This document shows, piece after piece, positions 46,911 through 57,741 of a DNA stretch of 64,000 nucleotides. The stretch lies in the NCBI GenBank assembly GCA_030620095.1, contig JAUTXW010000936.1:682001-746000 (forward strand). Direction: 5' to 3'. The notes under the pieces are model-generated. The model did no database searches and was not told the origin of the DNA. It saw only the letters and a list, made by a program, of their open reading frames with translations. The DNA comes from Kuschelorhynchus macadamiae. Taxonomy: Eukaryota > Arthropoda > Insecta > Coleoptera > Curculionidae. The position numbers and the translations under genes are program-made. Positions within the stretch are counted from its first letter, which is position 1. Each line of letters starts with the position of its first letter.

Positions 46911-47943
46911 CAGGGTGTCCCACGACGAATTGCGGCGATCGATTTCTTAGAAAGTAGGCTTTAGAAAAATTTGAAATTTTGGCAGCTAACTAAAGTCGAT
47001 GGGGGCAATTCGCGCAAAATATTTTCAAGATGGCGGCACTTCCGGTTATACCGGAAGTAGACGTCAACTTTCTTATTTTAAATGGAACACCCTGTATATA
47101 ATCGAATTTTTGGATTCCTCGAAAAATTCTAGGTAAATTTCATGTATAATATCCTATACCTATATATTGAGATATTTTGAATTTTATGTAAAAAATGACG
47201 TTTGCAGGTCTAGACATAACTATAAATATCTGCTTATCGAAGTCTCTATTATGTATTTGCGGGTGGCTTCCTTGTTCAAAATGGTACACTTGGTGATCAA
47301 AAACTGACATTATAAATATACTCTAAAAAATCGTTAAAAGTTACTTTTTTCAAATGGAAACGCCCAATTTTTATAATTTTATCTTATATAACACTTAAAA
47401 TAAGGGTGACTTTGTATAAAGTTGTCTATTCCAAAAATTTGTAGTTTTCTAATAATACCAGACAGCTTCTAAGTTTTCTTGTTAGTTGGCCATGACGGGG
47501 AGGCCTGGCGAGAACAAAACCAATTGGTTACTATAGAAACGTAATATTTGTTGTCGTTTGACAATTACCTACTAAAATATGATTTATTTATTATAGTAAT
47601 TATAATAATTATTAAACTAATAATCATACCGGGGCGATTAAATTACACACACGAGGATTATTTGAATTTGTTTATTATCTATGGGAAATCTAACAGAGTT
47701 TTAACAAGAACATGCCAGATATTTGCTGATAGATATCCAGATAAAGAGAAACCGTCACCGAATAGCGTTAAACAAATGTTGTCCGTGATTGAGAAAATGA
47801 CATTAAACACTAATGCCAGAAACGTGAATTCAAAATCGTTCATCTCACCTAAAAATCCTTTCGCAAGGCGGATTGATTTTTCATCAGATTTGTCACAGTT
47901 TGCAATAAATTCAAAGACGTCTTTTAATTTATTCCAGTCTTGA
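46911..47943 (+). mobile_element. Mariner-like DUF4817 element 3, 5' part
   Basis: Opens CAGGGTGTCCCACGAC after a TA, like the other two elements. An inverted copy of the terminal motif (AACACCCTGTA) occurs near 47086, the same internal iteration seen in their arms. Only the start of the transposase follows. I found no right end, so it is truncated. Confidence 0.7.
47620..47943 (+). pseudogene. DUF4817 domain of a mariner-like transposase, truncated
   Basis: RLNYTHEDYLNLFIIYGKSN, RTCQIFADRYPDKEKPSPNS and VKQML make a complete DUF4817 helix-turn-helix, with the Arg-Tyr-Pro hallmark. The following residues to 47943 match no catalytic motif, so the DDD domain is gone. A true start cannot be fixed. 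The upstream residues are a hydrophobic run from AT-rich DNA. Confidence 0.75.
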
Positions 47944-48559
47944 ACAATCACATTTACTAACTTCGAATTTGAAGTTGTAACAACACCATAAATAAATATA
48001 ACACAAAACAGTCAAGTTAACTGCAAAGGAACTCACCGGTTGCAGCGAAATCGGCGAAAATAGTTATAGTTGTTATAATAAAGTTCGATTGAAAGTTTTA
48101 AAGTAAAATATTTATTCGAGATGTACAGTTTAATTTTTGCCAATTAGGTGAATAAATGAATGTAAAAACTAAAATTTTAAGAGATATATAATAAATATAG
48201 TTATATGTTTGCTTGTTTATTTTTCCTGGAGAAGTAGCACTTCACCTGAATAGTCGACACTGTCTTAATTCAAAAACAATATAATTACCTGATCAGTTCA
48301 ATAGGCAGTCTTAAGTTCTCGGTCCACTATGAAGGTATCCGAGAAACGACACTGAAAAATATTTGTTTTCTGGACGTTCGGGGAAAGTCTACCTCGGTCT
48401 TCAGCAAATCTACAAATAAAAAACTAAATGCACAATATTTCTTATGTTTAATATCAAAGATATAACCAGAATGGCTAATCTCTGAAAAAATGTCAATCTA
48501 AAGGTGTTATTTTTAATTGTTAGAATAAGGTCGGAAATATGTGTACCCAGAGTATGTTC
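47944..48559. other. Spacer, nothing recognised
   Basis: No coding motif on either strand. Confidence 0.5.
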
Positions 48560-49024
48560 ATTTTAATTTATTGTATTTTAAGGTGTTCTTTTTTTACTTC
48601 AGTACTTTAACCTTCAAATTTAACCATGTGTTATTAAAATTAATGGAACTAGGTGTTACACAATTATCTTTATTTAACAATATTAAGGCACTTTCTTTTA
48701 TTTTACGTTTTTTGGAACATGGTTCTTTTGCTAAAATACTAGAAACCTTCCAATTAATTTTATTATTGTTTTCTAGTGCATTTTGGCAAATCTTTGATTT
48801 TTGAAATTCCCTGTTTTTTATGTATGTTTGGTGTTCTTTAATTCTTTTGGCTAATGGCCTAGACCTTTTTCCATTAAAAAAATGTATTGCATTGACACGG
48901 AATTTTATAAATAACATTTTTTGTATTTTCTTGTTCGTTGTTAGGTTTTCTAAGTTTGCTTCTAAGCGTGTTTTGTGTCTTAAAGATCGTTCTTATGTTT
49001 TATTTTATCTGAAAAGTTAGGTAT
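48560..49024 (-). pseudogene. PLE copy A, GIY-YIG part (3' of a LINE insertion)
   Basis: The minus strand reads a decayed NVIYKIP-type segment, then LAKRIKEHQTYI, KICQNALENNNKINWKVSSI and KESALILLN, the second half of a PLE GIY-YIG endonuclease. Protein order shows it continues the piece at 50455-50866. The two are separated only by the LINE at 49025-50454. Confidence 0.82.
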
Positions 49025-50454
49025 TATAGTTGTAAGCTGAGCCGGAAGACTCATGTCGATAGGCAGATAAGGAAGTCAATAGCGACCTTCTGGCAGCTCC
49101 GTAGAGCGCTAGGCACAACCTGGGGCTAAGTCCTAGGGTCATGCACTGGCTGTACCAAGCAGTGATAAGACCCAGGATATCATACGGCTGTCCAGAGACT
49201 CGCTAGCCTAGCGATAACTGGAGCGATGAGAAAGACGCCGTCAGCAGCATTGGATGTCTTGCTAGGACTGCCATCATTGTCTACTTTCATTAAGAAAGAG
49301 GCTATGGCAGCGCACTTGCGAATGAGAGACGCAGGATTCTGGCATACCAAAGGTGAGGTTGTGGGTCATGTAAGGATCTCCCACATTGTGGAAAGAGAGA
49401 TCCCTTTATCTACCTACAGAGTAGCGCGACCCTCAGGTAGACTAAGATGGCATAAGGATTATAGTATCCAATCCATGAAAGAGAGGACTGGGAGAGAAAC
49501 AGGCTGGAGTTCTCCAGAGAGGCAATTGTTTGCTATACGGATGGTTTACGTATGACACTTTGCAATCCTCTGGTGCTGGAGTTTATATTGAGGCTACACA
49601 AACCGGGTCCAGCTTCCCTTTGGGGAAGTTTTCAACGGTGTTTCAGGCTGAGATGCCATTCTAATGGCAATAACGATGAAGGAAGTCATAAAGGGGGCAG
49701 AGAAAGAGATTGTTATATGCTCAGACAGTCAAGCAGCACTTAAGGCGCTCGACTCACCCATGGCGAGATCAGTTTTGGTTCAGGATTGCGGTGACAGGCT
49801 AGAGCAGTTGGCGCGACGTAAAAGAGTGAAGTTGGTTCGGGTGCCAGGACACCGTGGGATTGAGGGCAACGAGAGGGTAAATGAGTTTGCTAGACTCGGC
49901 GCCACTAGCCCGTAGGTAGGACCAGAACCAGCTTTAGGCATCACTAGGCAGCAGATAAGGACAGCACTCGACGAATGGGCATAACATGAACTTCAACGGG
50001 AATGGGGCCAGTCCGGGGTCGGGAGGCAAAATAAAGACTTCATTGTGAAGCCCGATAAGGGCCGAACAGAGTGGTTACTAGCCCGAGACAATACTTTAAA
50101 TTCCATCGTAGGAATAGTAACGGGGCACTGTCGATTGAGGAGACACCTCTTTATGTTAGGCATTGAGGAAGATTCTATCCACACGGATTGTCAGGAAAGG
50201 ACAACATTCATTTTTCACTTCCTGTGCAGATGTGAAGCGCGAGCGAGACTGCGACGAGATATTTTCGGCACTTTTGCATAGGGACGAATATAGGATCTTG
50301 CATGGAAGGATATGCAGACTTACATAGTAAGGACAGGCAGATTCAAGGATGCACACCTGGTGGCCGGTGGTGATTGAGAGAGGAGCTGGGGTAGACTGAA
50401 AGGGCCTTATAGGCCTACCAGTCGGGTCTCTAGACCTCCTCCTAACTACTACTA
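49025..50454 (+). mobile_element. 5'-truncated LINE with RNase H domain, inserted in PLE copy A
   Basis: It begins abruptly in the reverse transcriptase C-terminus (VMHWLYQAVIRPRISYG near 49140-49190, then MRKTPSAALDVLLGLP). It continues into RNase H with YTDG (near 49532), ICSDSQAALKAL (49715-49750) and PGHRGIEGNERVNEFARLG (49840-49900). It ends with a short ACT repeat at 50440-50454. TAGGT-like sequence flanks both sides, a possible target duplication. Several frameshifts are present. An RNase H after the reverse transcriptase points to the I/LOA/R1 side of the LINE tree. Confidence 0.82.
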
Positions 50455-50866
50455 CTAGGTTTGTATGGTATAACGAGATTTGTAATTGGTTTATTTTGGA
50501 TTTGTTTGACCTTTGAATTCTCAAATTCATAAAAACATTTTTTCATGAAATCAATAGGATAATTGTTTTGATTTAAAACTTCTTTATAAAAATTGTAATT
50601 TTTGCAAGTTATTTCATATAGACTATTTACAACTCCCTTTTTGACCATTATTGGATGATTTCAGTAAAAATTTAAGTATCTGTTTGTGTCTGTAGGTTTT
50701 CTGTATACTTTTGTTTCAAAACTGTGCATGTTTTTTTAAATAAGTTTGTCTAAAAGTGGAAGTTGTTGGTCTGTTTCCATTTCAATAGTAAATTTGATTG
50801 CCTGTTCTTTGATGTTAGTATGATTTAAAATATCATTCATATGGTGATCGTCATGTTCATAGATTC
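50455..50866 (-). pseudogene. PLE copy A, reverse transcriptase C-terminal part
   Basis: The minus strand reads IKFTIEMETDQQLPLLD, then FETKVYRKPTDTNRYLNFY, HPIMVKKGVVNSLY and NKPITNLVIPY. This is the end of a PLE reverse transcriptase and the linker toward the GIY-YIG domain. It is interrupted at NLVIPY by the LINE insertion and resumes at 49024. Confidence 0.83.
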
Positions 50867-51215
50867 AAAAATTGTCATCAGTTGAAAACATTTTTATAAA
50901 AGATGTTTTAAACCAAAACAATTATCCTAATGATTTCATTGAAAAATGTTTTATGAATTTGAGAATCCAAAGGTCAAACAATCCAAAATAGACCAATTAC
51001 AAACCTCTTTATACCATACATACCTAACCTATCAGATAAAATAAAACGAATAGGTAAACGCTTTAACATAAAAACGATCTTTAAGACACAAAATACACCT
51101 AGAAGGAAACTTACAAAAACAAAAGCTAACAATGAACCAGAAAACATAAAAAATGTTATTTATAAAATTCCGTCTGGATGCAATAATACTTACATAGGTA
51201 AACTAAAACCTCTAG
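50867..51215 (+). pseudogene. PLE fragment, inverted relative to copy A
   Basis: The plus strand reads VLNQNNYPNDFIEKCFMNL, the same protein region as the minus-strand copy (EVLNQNNYPIDFMKKCFYEF). It then reads NLSDKIKRIGKRFNIKTIFK and NVIYKIPSGCNNTYIG. The two copies meet head to head near 50866, which gives a partial inverted repeat. Confidence 0.8.
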
Positions 51216-51865
51216 GCCAGTAGCCATTTTGCTACTAATCTAAGGTAGCAAAACAAAATGCCAACCTAAAAAAATAGTTAAAAATATGACTGAAAAAAAA
51301 CTATTAGATTTATTTCAAATTTGGTACGAATTCAATATGGTGGAAGAAAATGGCGACCAAATAAATTGTTTAAAAAATCAACGTAAAAACCTTCTTATTT
51401 AATTAAATTCAGCTTTTGCACAAATATTAATTGTGATGTAGAGATAAACTAGTAAAATTTTGATAAGGATTTAACATAATAAAACAAACTGGCAGTCTAA
51501 ATGACATTTTTAAAAAATGAGTGTAGAATATGGCGAATCAAAATAGCGCCCAATAAAAACGTTTGAAGTGACAGTATACATGTTTTACTAAATGAATAAA
51601 TTTGGGTAATACTTCCTAATAAAACGAAATATTCACAATGAGGATAGTTCACGGTAATGAGGGTTTACCAGTTTTTTGCGGATATACATAGTTTTTTATA
51701 TAAAAATATATTATCTATGCCGCTAACTATTTTCTAATATCTTTCTGTCTTCTCTAGCAGCTTTAGACACAGTAGATTTGTTTTTGATTAAATTGTTCCT
51801 AATAAAATAACTGCTGTTCTGACTGAGTCATATTAATATTTTGTTATGATTGTGTCAGCCGATAC
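51216..51865. other. Spacer, nothing recognised
   Basis: AT-rich with no recognisable coding motif. Confidence 0.5.
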
Positions 51866-51955
51866 TCGGTGGAAATCCATAATAATATGATGTAAAATGT
51901 AAAAAACAAACACTATTTTTTACAAACACTTCCACTATATTTAATTTAACAACGT

Positions 51956-51986
51956 GACATGTTTCACTACACAGTAGCTTCTTCGG
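51956..51986 (-). ncRNA. Hammerhead-ribozyme-like motif, PLE B left arm
   Basis: The minus strand has CCGAAGA, stem GCUAC/GUAGU with loop UGU, GAAAC and then AUGUC. Identical to the copy at 54983-55013. One core base deviates from CUGANGA (U to C). Confidence 0.55.
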
Positions 51987-52136
51987 ACGTTACATCTCGA
52001 ATGCACAAGCTTACAAGTTAAGGTGATATTTATATAACTAAGTATAATACAACCATTTGGAAATTTTAATGACTTAAAAAAAGTCTGGGAATTTTTACGT
52101 ACTAGCAATAAAATAAAAAGAAATTACCTATTATTA

Positions 52137-52800
52137 TTAGAACATATTTAACAAGGGTGAATTATTGAGATCTACCTGATCGTTTAGCAAGCAATTTGAA
52201 TGTTTGAGTTTATTTATCTCTAGAGACTCGAGTATATTCAATTTATGACCATAATTTTCTAGGTCTAAAATTTTAAATTTTTTATTAAAAGTATGACCGC
52301 TCTCACTTAAATGGTTTGAATAATTAGATTCGGTTTTTCCTTTAATAAAAAATTTATAATCCTCCTCTATTCTTTTACCGTAATGTCTGCCTGTTTGACC
52401 TACATACGTTTTGTCACAATCTCCACAGTTTAATTGGTATAAACCTGATTGTTCTAGTTTATCAGACTTAGTTTTATTATTTTTGATATATCTACTTAAA
52501 GAATTATTTGTTTTATACGCTATTCTAATATCTAAACTATTTAAAAGTGCACCTATTTTAGAACTAGAATTACCTATATAGGATATAATTTTGTACGGAG
52601 TAGTTTTTTCATTAATATTAAGATATATCATAGATATAGCTTTTTTATGTAATTTTTTTTGTAATATTTTATCAATAATGTTTAATGAATATCCATTGTT
52701 AACTGCTATCTGCTTGATGATGTTTAACTCGGTCTGAAAATTAGTTTTATTTAAAGGTAATGAGATAAGTCTGTGAATCATGCTCTCATACACAAAAAAT
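52137..52800 (-). pseudogene. PLE GIY-YIG endonuclease, inverted partial copy
   Basis: Starts inside the linker (MIHRLISLPLNKTNFQTELN) and contains the GIY-YIG variant GLYQLNCGDCDKTYVGQTGR, then YGKRIEEDYKFFIKG and HLSESGHTF. It runs to LLNMF at 52139. Open throughout, and better preserved here than its plus-strand twin. Confidence 0.85.
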
Positions 52801-52910
52801 TCATTCATACAATCATACACAAAAAATTCCTTATACAAAACAAGAAACTTTGTTCCCTAATATCTAATAATTATAAAAATAATAACATAAGCCCAAATTC
52901 AGCACAGATT

Positions 52911-54783
52911 TCAAATCACCAATTTTTTGATTGATTTTCTAATCTATCGAGCGTCGAATTTTCAGATACTGAAGTTAAATTATTACAAAAAGGATTTAAA
53001 TACAATATTCGTGAACCAACTTCAACTAAAAACCTAGAATTATTAGGTGTTGAAACTGAATTAGCCCTTAGAGACATCACTGCAAATATGCCTTTAAAAT
53101 TTGAAAGTTCAAAACTCCTTAAAAAAGAATTTCTTAAAGATTCCAAATCAAATTCATAAATTCAATGCATAGAACAAATTAAAAATAAATCTAAAAATGT
53201 TATCTTTACGAAAGCTGATAAAGGCAATACTGTAGTTGCAATTAATAAGTTAGAATATATTAACAAAACATTAGATTTTCTTATCCCAGATAAATATCAT
53301 ATTTTAAAACATAATTTTACAGATATTTTTCAACAAAGAATCAAAAATTGTATCAAAAACTGTAAGAGTTTGTTTAATGACAGAGACATCAGTAAATATA
53401 CCATTATGAACACTAAACCACTAAAATTATATTCTTTAATTAAAAAACATAAACCGGGATTCCCTATTAGACCAGTAGTTTCTTTCTTTTCAGCTCCATC
53501 TTACAAACTATCTAAGAAACTTATAGACATCATTCAAAGATATACGAAGTTCTCAGCAAAATATCAAATTAAAAACTCTCTAGATTTAGTTAACAAAATC
53601 AAAGATATACAGTTACCAAATAATGCTAAACTAATTTCGTTTGACGTCACTAATCTATTCCCTAGTGTTCCTGCTAAAGATACCATTGTTGAAGGTCTTT
53701 TAAACAAAAGTTCAGTTAATGTTGTTAAAAAACAAGATATATTGCACCTACTTACCGAATGTTTAGAACAAAACTATTTCGAATTTAATAATAAACTTTA
53801 TACCAGCAAAGAAGGTTTAATTATGGGAAACCCATTAAGCCCCTTGTTGGCAGAGATATTTTTGGATACCTTGGAAAACAAGATTAACAAGCACTCCCTT
53901 TTCAAACATTCTATATACTGGCATAGATATGTTGATGATGTTTTAACATGTTTTACGGGAACTGAACGTCAATTAAATATTTTTCTTGATTATATCAATA
54001 GCCTTCATCCTAATATAAAATTCACAATTGAACTAGAAGCAAATAACAACATAAATTTTCTAGATTTAACTATTAAAAAAATAAGCAATAAACTCGATTT
54101 TTCGGTATATCATAAACCAACACATACAGATACTACTATACACAATTCCTCATGTCACCCAATTCCACATAAATTAGCGCCTTTCCAGAGTATGATTCAC
54201 AGACTTATCTCATTACCTTTAAATAAAATTAATTATCAGACCGAGTTAAACATCTTTAAGCAGAGAGCAGTTAACAATGGATATTCATTAAACATTATTG
54301 ATAAAATATTACAAAAAAAATGATATAAAAAAGCTTAATTTATGATATATCCTAATATTAATGAAAAAACTACTCCGTACAAAGTTATATCCTATATAGG
54401 TAATTCTAGTTCTGAAATAGGTGCATTTTTACATAGTTTAGATATTAGAATAGCGTATAAAACAAATAATTCTTTAAGTAGATATATCAAAAATAATAAA
54501 ACTAAGTCTGATAAACTAGAACAATCAGGTGTATACCAATTAAACTCTGGGGATTGTGACAAAACGTATATAGGTCAAACAGGCAGACATTTCGGTAAAA
54601 GAATAGAGGAGCATTATAAATGTTTTATTAAAGGGAAAACCGAATCTAATTATTCAAACCATTTAATTGAGAGCGGTCATGCTTTTAATAAAAATTTTAA
54701 AATTTTACACCTAGAAAATAAGGGTCATAAATTGAATATACTCGAGTCTCTAGAAATAAACTCAAACATTCAAATTGCTAGCT
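52911..54783 (+). pseudogene. PLE B reverse transcriptase and GIY-YIG endonuclease
   Basis: The N-terminal region reads FSNLSSVEFSDTEVKLLQKG, KYNIREPTST and VETELALRDITAN, with one stop at 53159. The reverse transcriptase follows with KADKGNTVVAI, LIKKHKPGFPIRPVVS, ISFDVTNLFPSVP, GLIMGNPLSPLLAEIFLD and catalytic RYVDDVL (near 53927-53947). Then come FTIELEANNNINFLDL and YHKPTHTDTTIH. A stop and frameshift at about 54322-54340 precede the GIY-YIG part (GVYQLNSGDCDKTYIGQTGR, then GKRIEEHYKCF and HLIESGHAF). PLE reverse transcriptases prime at broken DNA ends or telomeres. This copy is inactive but nearly full length. Confidence 0.93.
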
Positions 54784-54982
54784 AAACGATCAGGTAGATC
54801 TCAATAATTCACCCTTGTTAAATATGTTCTAATAATAATAGGTAATTTCTTTTTATTTTATTGCTAGTACGTAAAAATTCCCAGACCTTTTTTAAGTCAT
54901 TAAAATTTCCAAATGGTTGTATTATACTTAGTTATATAAATATTACCCTAACTTGTAAGCTTGTGCATTCGAGATGTAACGT

Positions 54983-55013
54983 CCGAAGAAGCTACTGTGT
55001 AGTGAAACATGTC
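54983..55013 (+). ncRNA. Hammerhead-ribozyme-like motif, PLE B right arm
   Basis: CCGAAGA, stem GCUAC/GUAGU, loop UGU, GAAAC and AUGUC. It lies 200 bp past the PLE coding end, in the terminal repeat. Confidence 0.55.
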
Positions 55014-55090
55014 ACGTTGTTAAATTAAATATAGTGGAAGTGTTTGTAAAAAATAGTGTTTGTTTTTTACATTTTACATCATATTAATAT

Positions 55091-55573
55091 TTTGTTATTG
55101 GTGAATATTCCAAAGCCTGGTTACTTTACTCTTTTAATCATATCAAAACTACTGCCCCTTAATAGAACCAATTTCTCCATAACCCTTTATATGCGGTAGA
55201 GCAAGGCAGCCAAAACTATAATACCTATGCATATGCAAATTTAAATAATATTTATTGCTGGAATTGTTGACTGTTAACGTAACAAAAATACATATTTTAC
55301 CCATAAAATGCATATAATGTAAATAACAGTATTGTACTCAGATAATACATATTTATAAAGCATATTTGAACATTTAAACAGTTAATGTACCATTCAAAAA
55401 TATATATTTTGTCTAGATAAATACCGTTTTGCAATATTAAATTTATTATTGTGTAGACGAAAATAGAACGGCTGTATTTGCGGGTTTATTAGTGAAACCA
55501 TATCACTGAATAATTGAATAAGTTATATTTGAACACTAGTTTTGATATAATTTATAATAAGGTACTATACGAT
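55091..55573. other. Spacer, nothing recognised
   Basis: No coding motif; leads into a long (TA)n tract. Confidence 0.5.
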
Positions 55574-55774
<201 letters not shown>

Positions 55775-55940
55775 GTTAGTGTACGTGGAATAAAAACATA
55801 CTATCATTTAATGCTCCCAACGAAATCCAGGAGTCACAATGTAATTCAATGCCGGTCGTGGTATTAGCCAGCGGAGTAGTTGTTTTTGTGATTCCATTTT
55901 GTGCCTTTGCCCTACACGGGGCTCGCTAGTCTATGGCGGC

Positions 55941-55973
55941 CTGATGAGCTCTAATAAGAGGGAAATCGCGATC
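55941..55973 (+). ncRNA. Hammerhead-ribozyme-like motif upstream of PLE C
   Basis: Canonical CUGAUGA core, stem CUCU/AGAG with an AAUA loop, GAAA, a CGCG loop closed by AU pairs, and an AUC cleavage triplet. This is the best-preserved core of the set. The base pair closing stem II at the core is G-G instead of G-C. Confidence 0.6.
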
Positions 55974-56076
55974 GTAGTTTGACTAAAATGGATCATTGTG
56001 TCTGCTGTGATGCAGAACATGTTCCAAACAAGGATCATTTTTTTGTTATGACGTTGGTGTGGAATGAAAACATACT

Positions 56077-56080
<4 letters not shown>

Positions 56081-56140
<60 letters not shown>
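56081..56140. repeat. (TA)n microsatellite at PLE C 5' end
   Basis: Pure TA, 60 bases, directly joined to the 5'-truncated PLE at 56141. This suggests insertion into, or priming from, a TA tract. Confidence 0.97.
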
Positions 56141-56143
<3 letters not shown>

Positions 56144-57595
56144 GCGCCCCTCAGACCTATTGTTAGTGCTGTTAATTCGCCGCTACAAAAACTGGAGAAA
56201 TACCTTTCTGAAATTAAGCATCCAGCTGTAGAAAAAGCTAATTCATTTTTAAAAAACTCGGAGCATTTCACTTGAATTATACGAGATATCGTCCCTGAAA
56301 AAAACGATATCATAGCAAGCCTAGATGTCAAATCTTATATCCCAGTATTCCCATCGACGAAGCATTGGACAAGATTGCTATGAACGAGGATTTCCAGGCA
56401 CATATAATACAACTCTCGGAGCATTGCCTTAAAAATACTTGTTTTTCATTTAACGGGCAAATGTATACACAAATGGATGGTGCTCCAATGGTGTCCTCGC
56501 TATCACCGGTAGTGGCGAATTTATTTATGATGTACTTCGAGAAAGAAGATCTTGAGAAAGCAAGTTTAAAGCCCAAATTATGGATTCGTTATGTGGATGA
56601 CATATTTATTATATGGAAACATGATCATGCAGAGCTCGCAAAATTTCTGACTCACGTAAATTCAATCCAGCCCAGAATACAATTTACTCTAGAGTTAGAG
56701 GAAAACAACAAACTACCATTTTTAGATGTTTGGTCACAACTCTGCTAACGGACATTTCGAATACACCGTGTATAGAAAATCAGCACATACAGATAGATAT
56801 TTAAATGCAAAATCACATCATCACCCAGCACAAATTCAAGCTGTGGCAAATACCCTAATATCCAGATCCGTGCGATTAACTGAAACACAGACGAGACAAA
56901 ACGAACTTAAGGTAATATCCAGTGCTCTAAAGAAAAATGTCTACACAAATCGCACCATACAGAAAGCTATTAACGCCCGTTTCCCGAACAACGAACAACA
57001 AAAATTATGAACCGGGAAAGCAACAAGTAGTCTTACCATATGTAAAAGGCACAACAGACAGAATTGGAAGAATTCTTAAGAAACACAATATACAAACAAT
57101 ACACAAGCCACAAACAACTATAGGTAAACTACCTGGAAACCCAAAAGATAAAATCAAACTGGAAAACCACGGAGTATACAGTATTCCGTGCCAGGACTGT
57201 GAAAAGTTGTACGTGGGGCAAACTAACAGGCGAATATCAGCAAGAGTGGAAGAGCATAAACTCAGCATCAGAAATAAACAAACAACCTCAGCTTTATTCC
57301 TACATCGTCAGGAAACCGACCATAAAATAAATTTCGATGGGTGTAGGGAGATTGCCAATATAGAACATTATAAAACCAGAATAATCCGAGAAGCTATAGA
57401 AATTGAAAAACAAGGTGATTTGAATAAATGGGACGAATCATTAAAACTACCAACAGTATGGAAGACAATAATCGACAAATCTAAAATCGCAAAAACTCAA
57501 GCGCAATTAGCGCAACAGCAACAGCACCATCCGGAAAACGTAAATAACGACCAACGCCTGCGCAGATATAACCTTCGGCCCCGAGTGGGGGTATG
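56141..57595 (+). pseudogene. PLE copy C reverse transcriptase and GIY-YIG endonuclease
   Basis: It starts in the reverse transcriptase at PLRPIVSAVNSPLQKLEKYL. DVKSYIPVFP follows after a frame change, then MDGAPMVSSLSPVVANLFM and catalytic RYVDDIFIIW (near 56587-56616). A frameshift at about 56728 leads to EYTVYRKSAHTDRYLNAK. Another near 56990 leads to the GIY-YIG domain, with NHGVYSIPCQDCEKLYVGQT, RRISARVEEHKLSIRN and FLHRQETDHKINFD. The C-terminal tail is Gln-rich. The N-terminal third is missing. Confidence 0.9.
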
Positions 57596-57649
57596 AAAGG
57601 AAGCGTCGCAGTCACCAACACCTGAGTCTCTATTTCGGACGCGGGAAAG

Positions 57650-57689
57650 AAAGCTTCGAAAATGCCAAATGTGATTTTGTCGAAACGTC
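57650..57689 (+). ncRNA. Hammerhead-like motif between tandem PLEs C and D
   Basis: A GCCAAAU/AUUUUGUC stem with one mismatch and a GUG loop is followed by GAAACGUC. The upstream core is altered (UUCGAAAA in place of CUGANGA). It lies 55 bp after the PLE C stop, within the sequence joining the two tandem copies. Confidence 0.4.
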
Positions 57690-57741
57690 AGCATAAGTAA
57701 GGGTTTAATTTTGCGATATCTCCTAAGGAAATTCCTAAAGA

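Larger units (their letters stand above)
51866..55090. mobile_element. PLE copy B, palindromic unit
   Basis: A plus-strand PLE body (52911-54783) with its terminal repeat (to 55090) faces a minus-strand partial copy (52137-52800) with the same terminal repeat (51866-52130). The arms 51866-52800 and roughly 54180-55090 are inverted copies of each other. Each arm carries a hammerhead-like motif. Head-to-head partial copies are known for Penelope elements. The arms are very similar, so the arrangement looks fairly recent. Confidence 0.88.

Noticed and set aside
49552..50530. Several overlapping small frames on both strands
   Set aside because: Shadows and frameshifted pieces of the LINE RNase H region.
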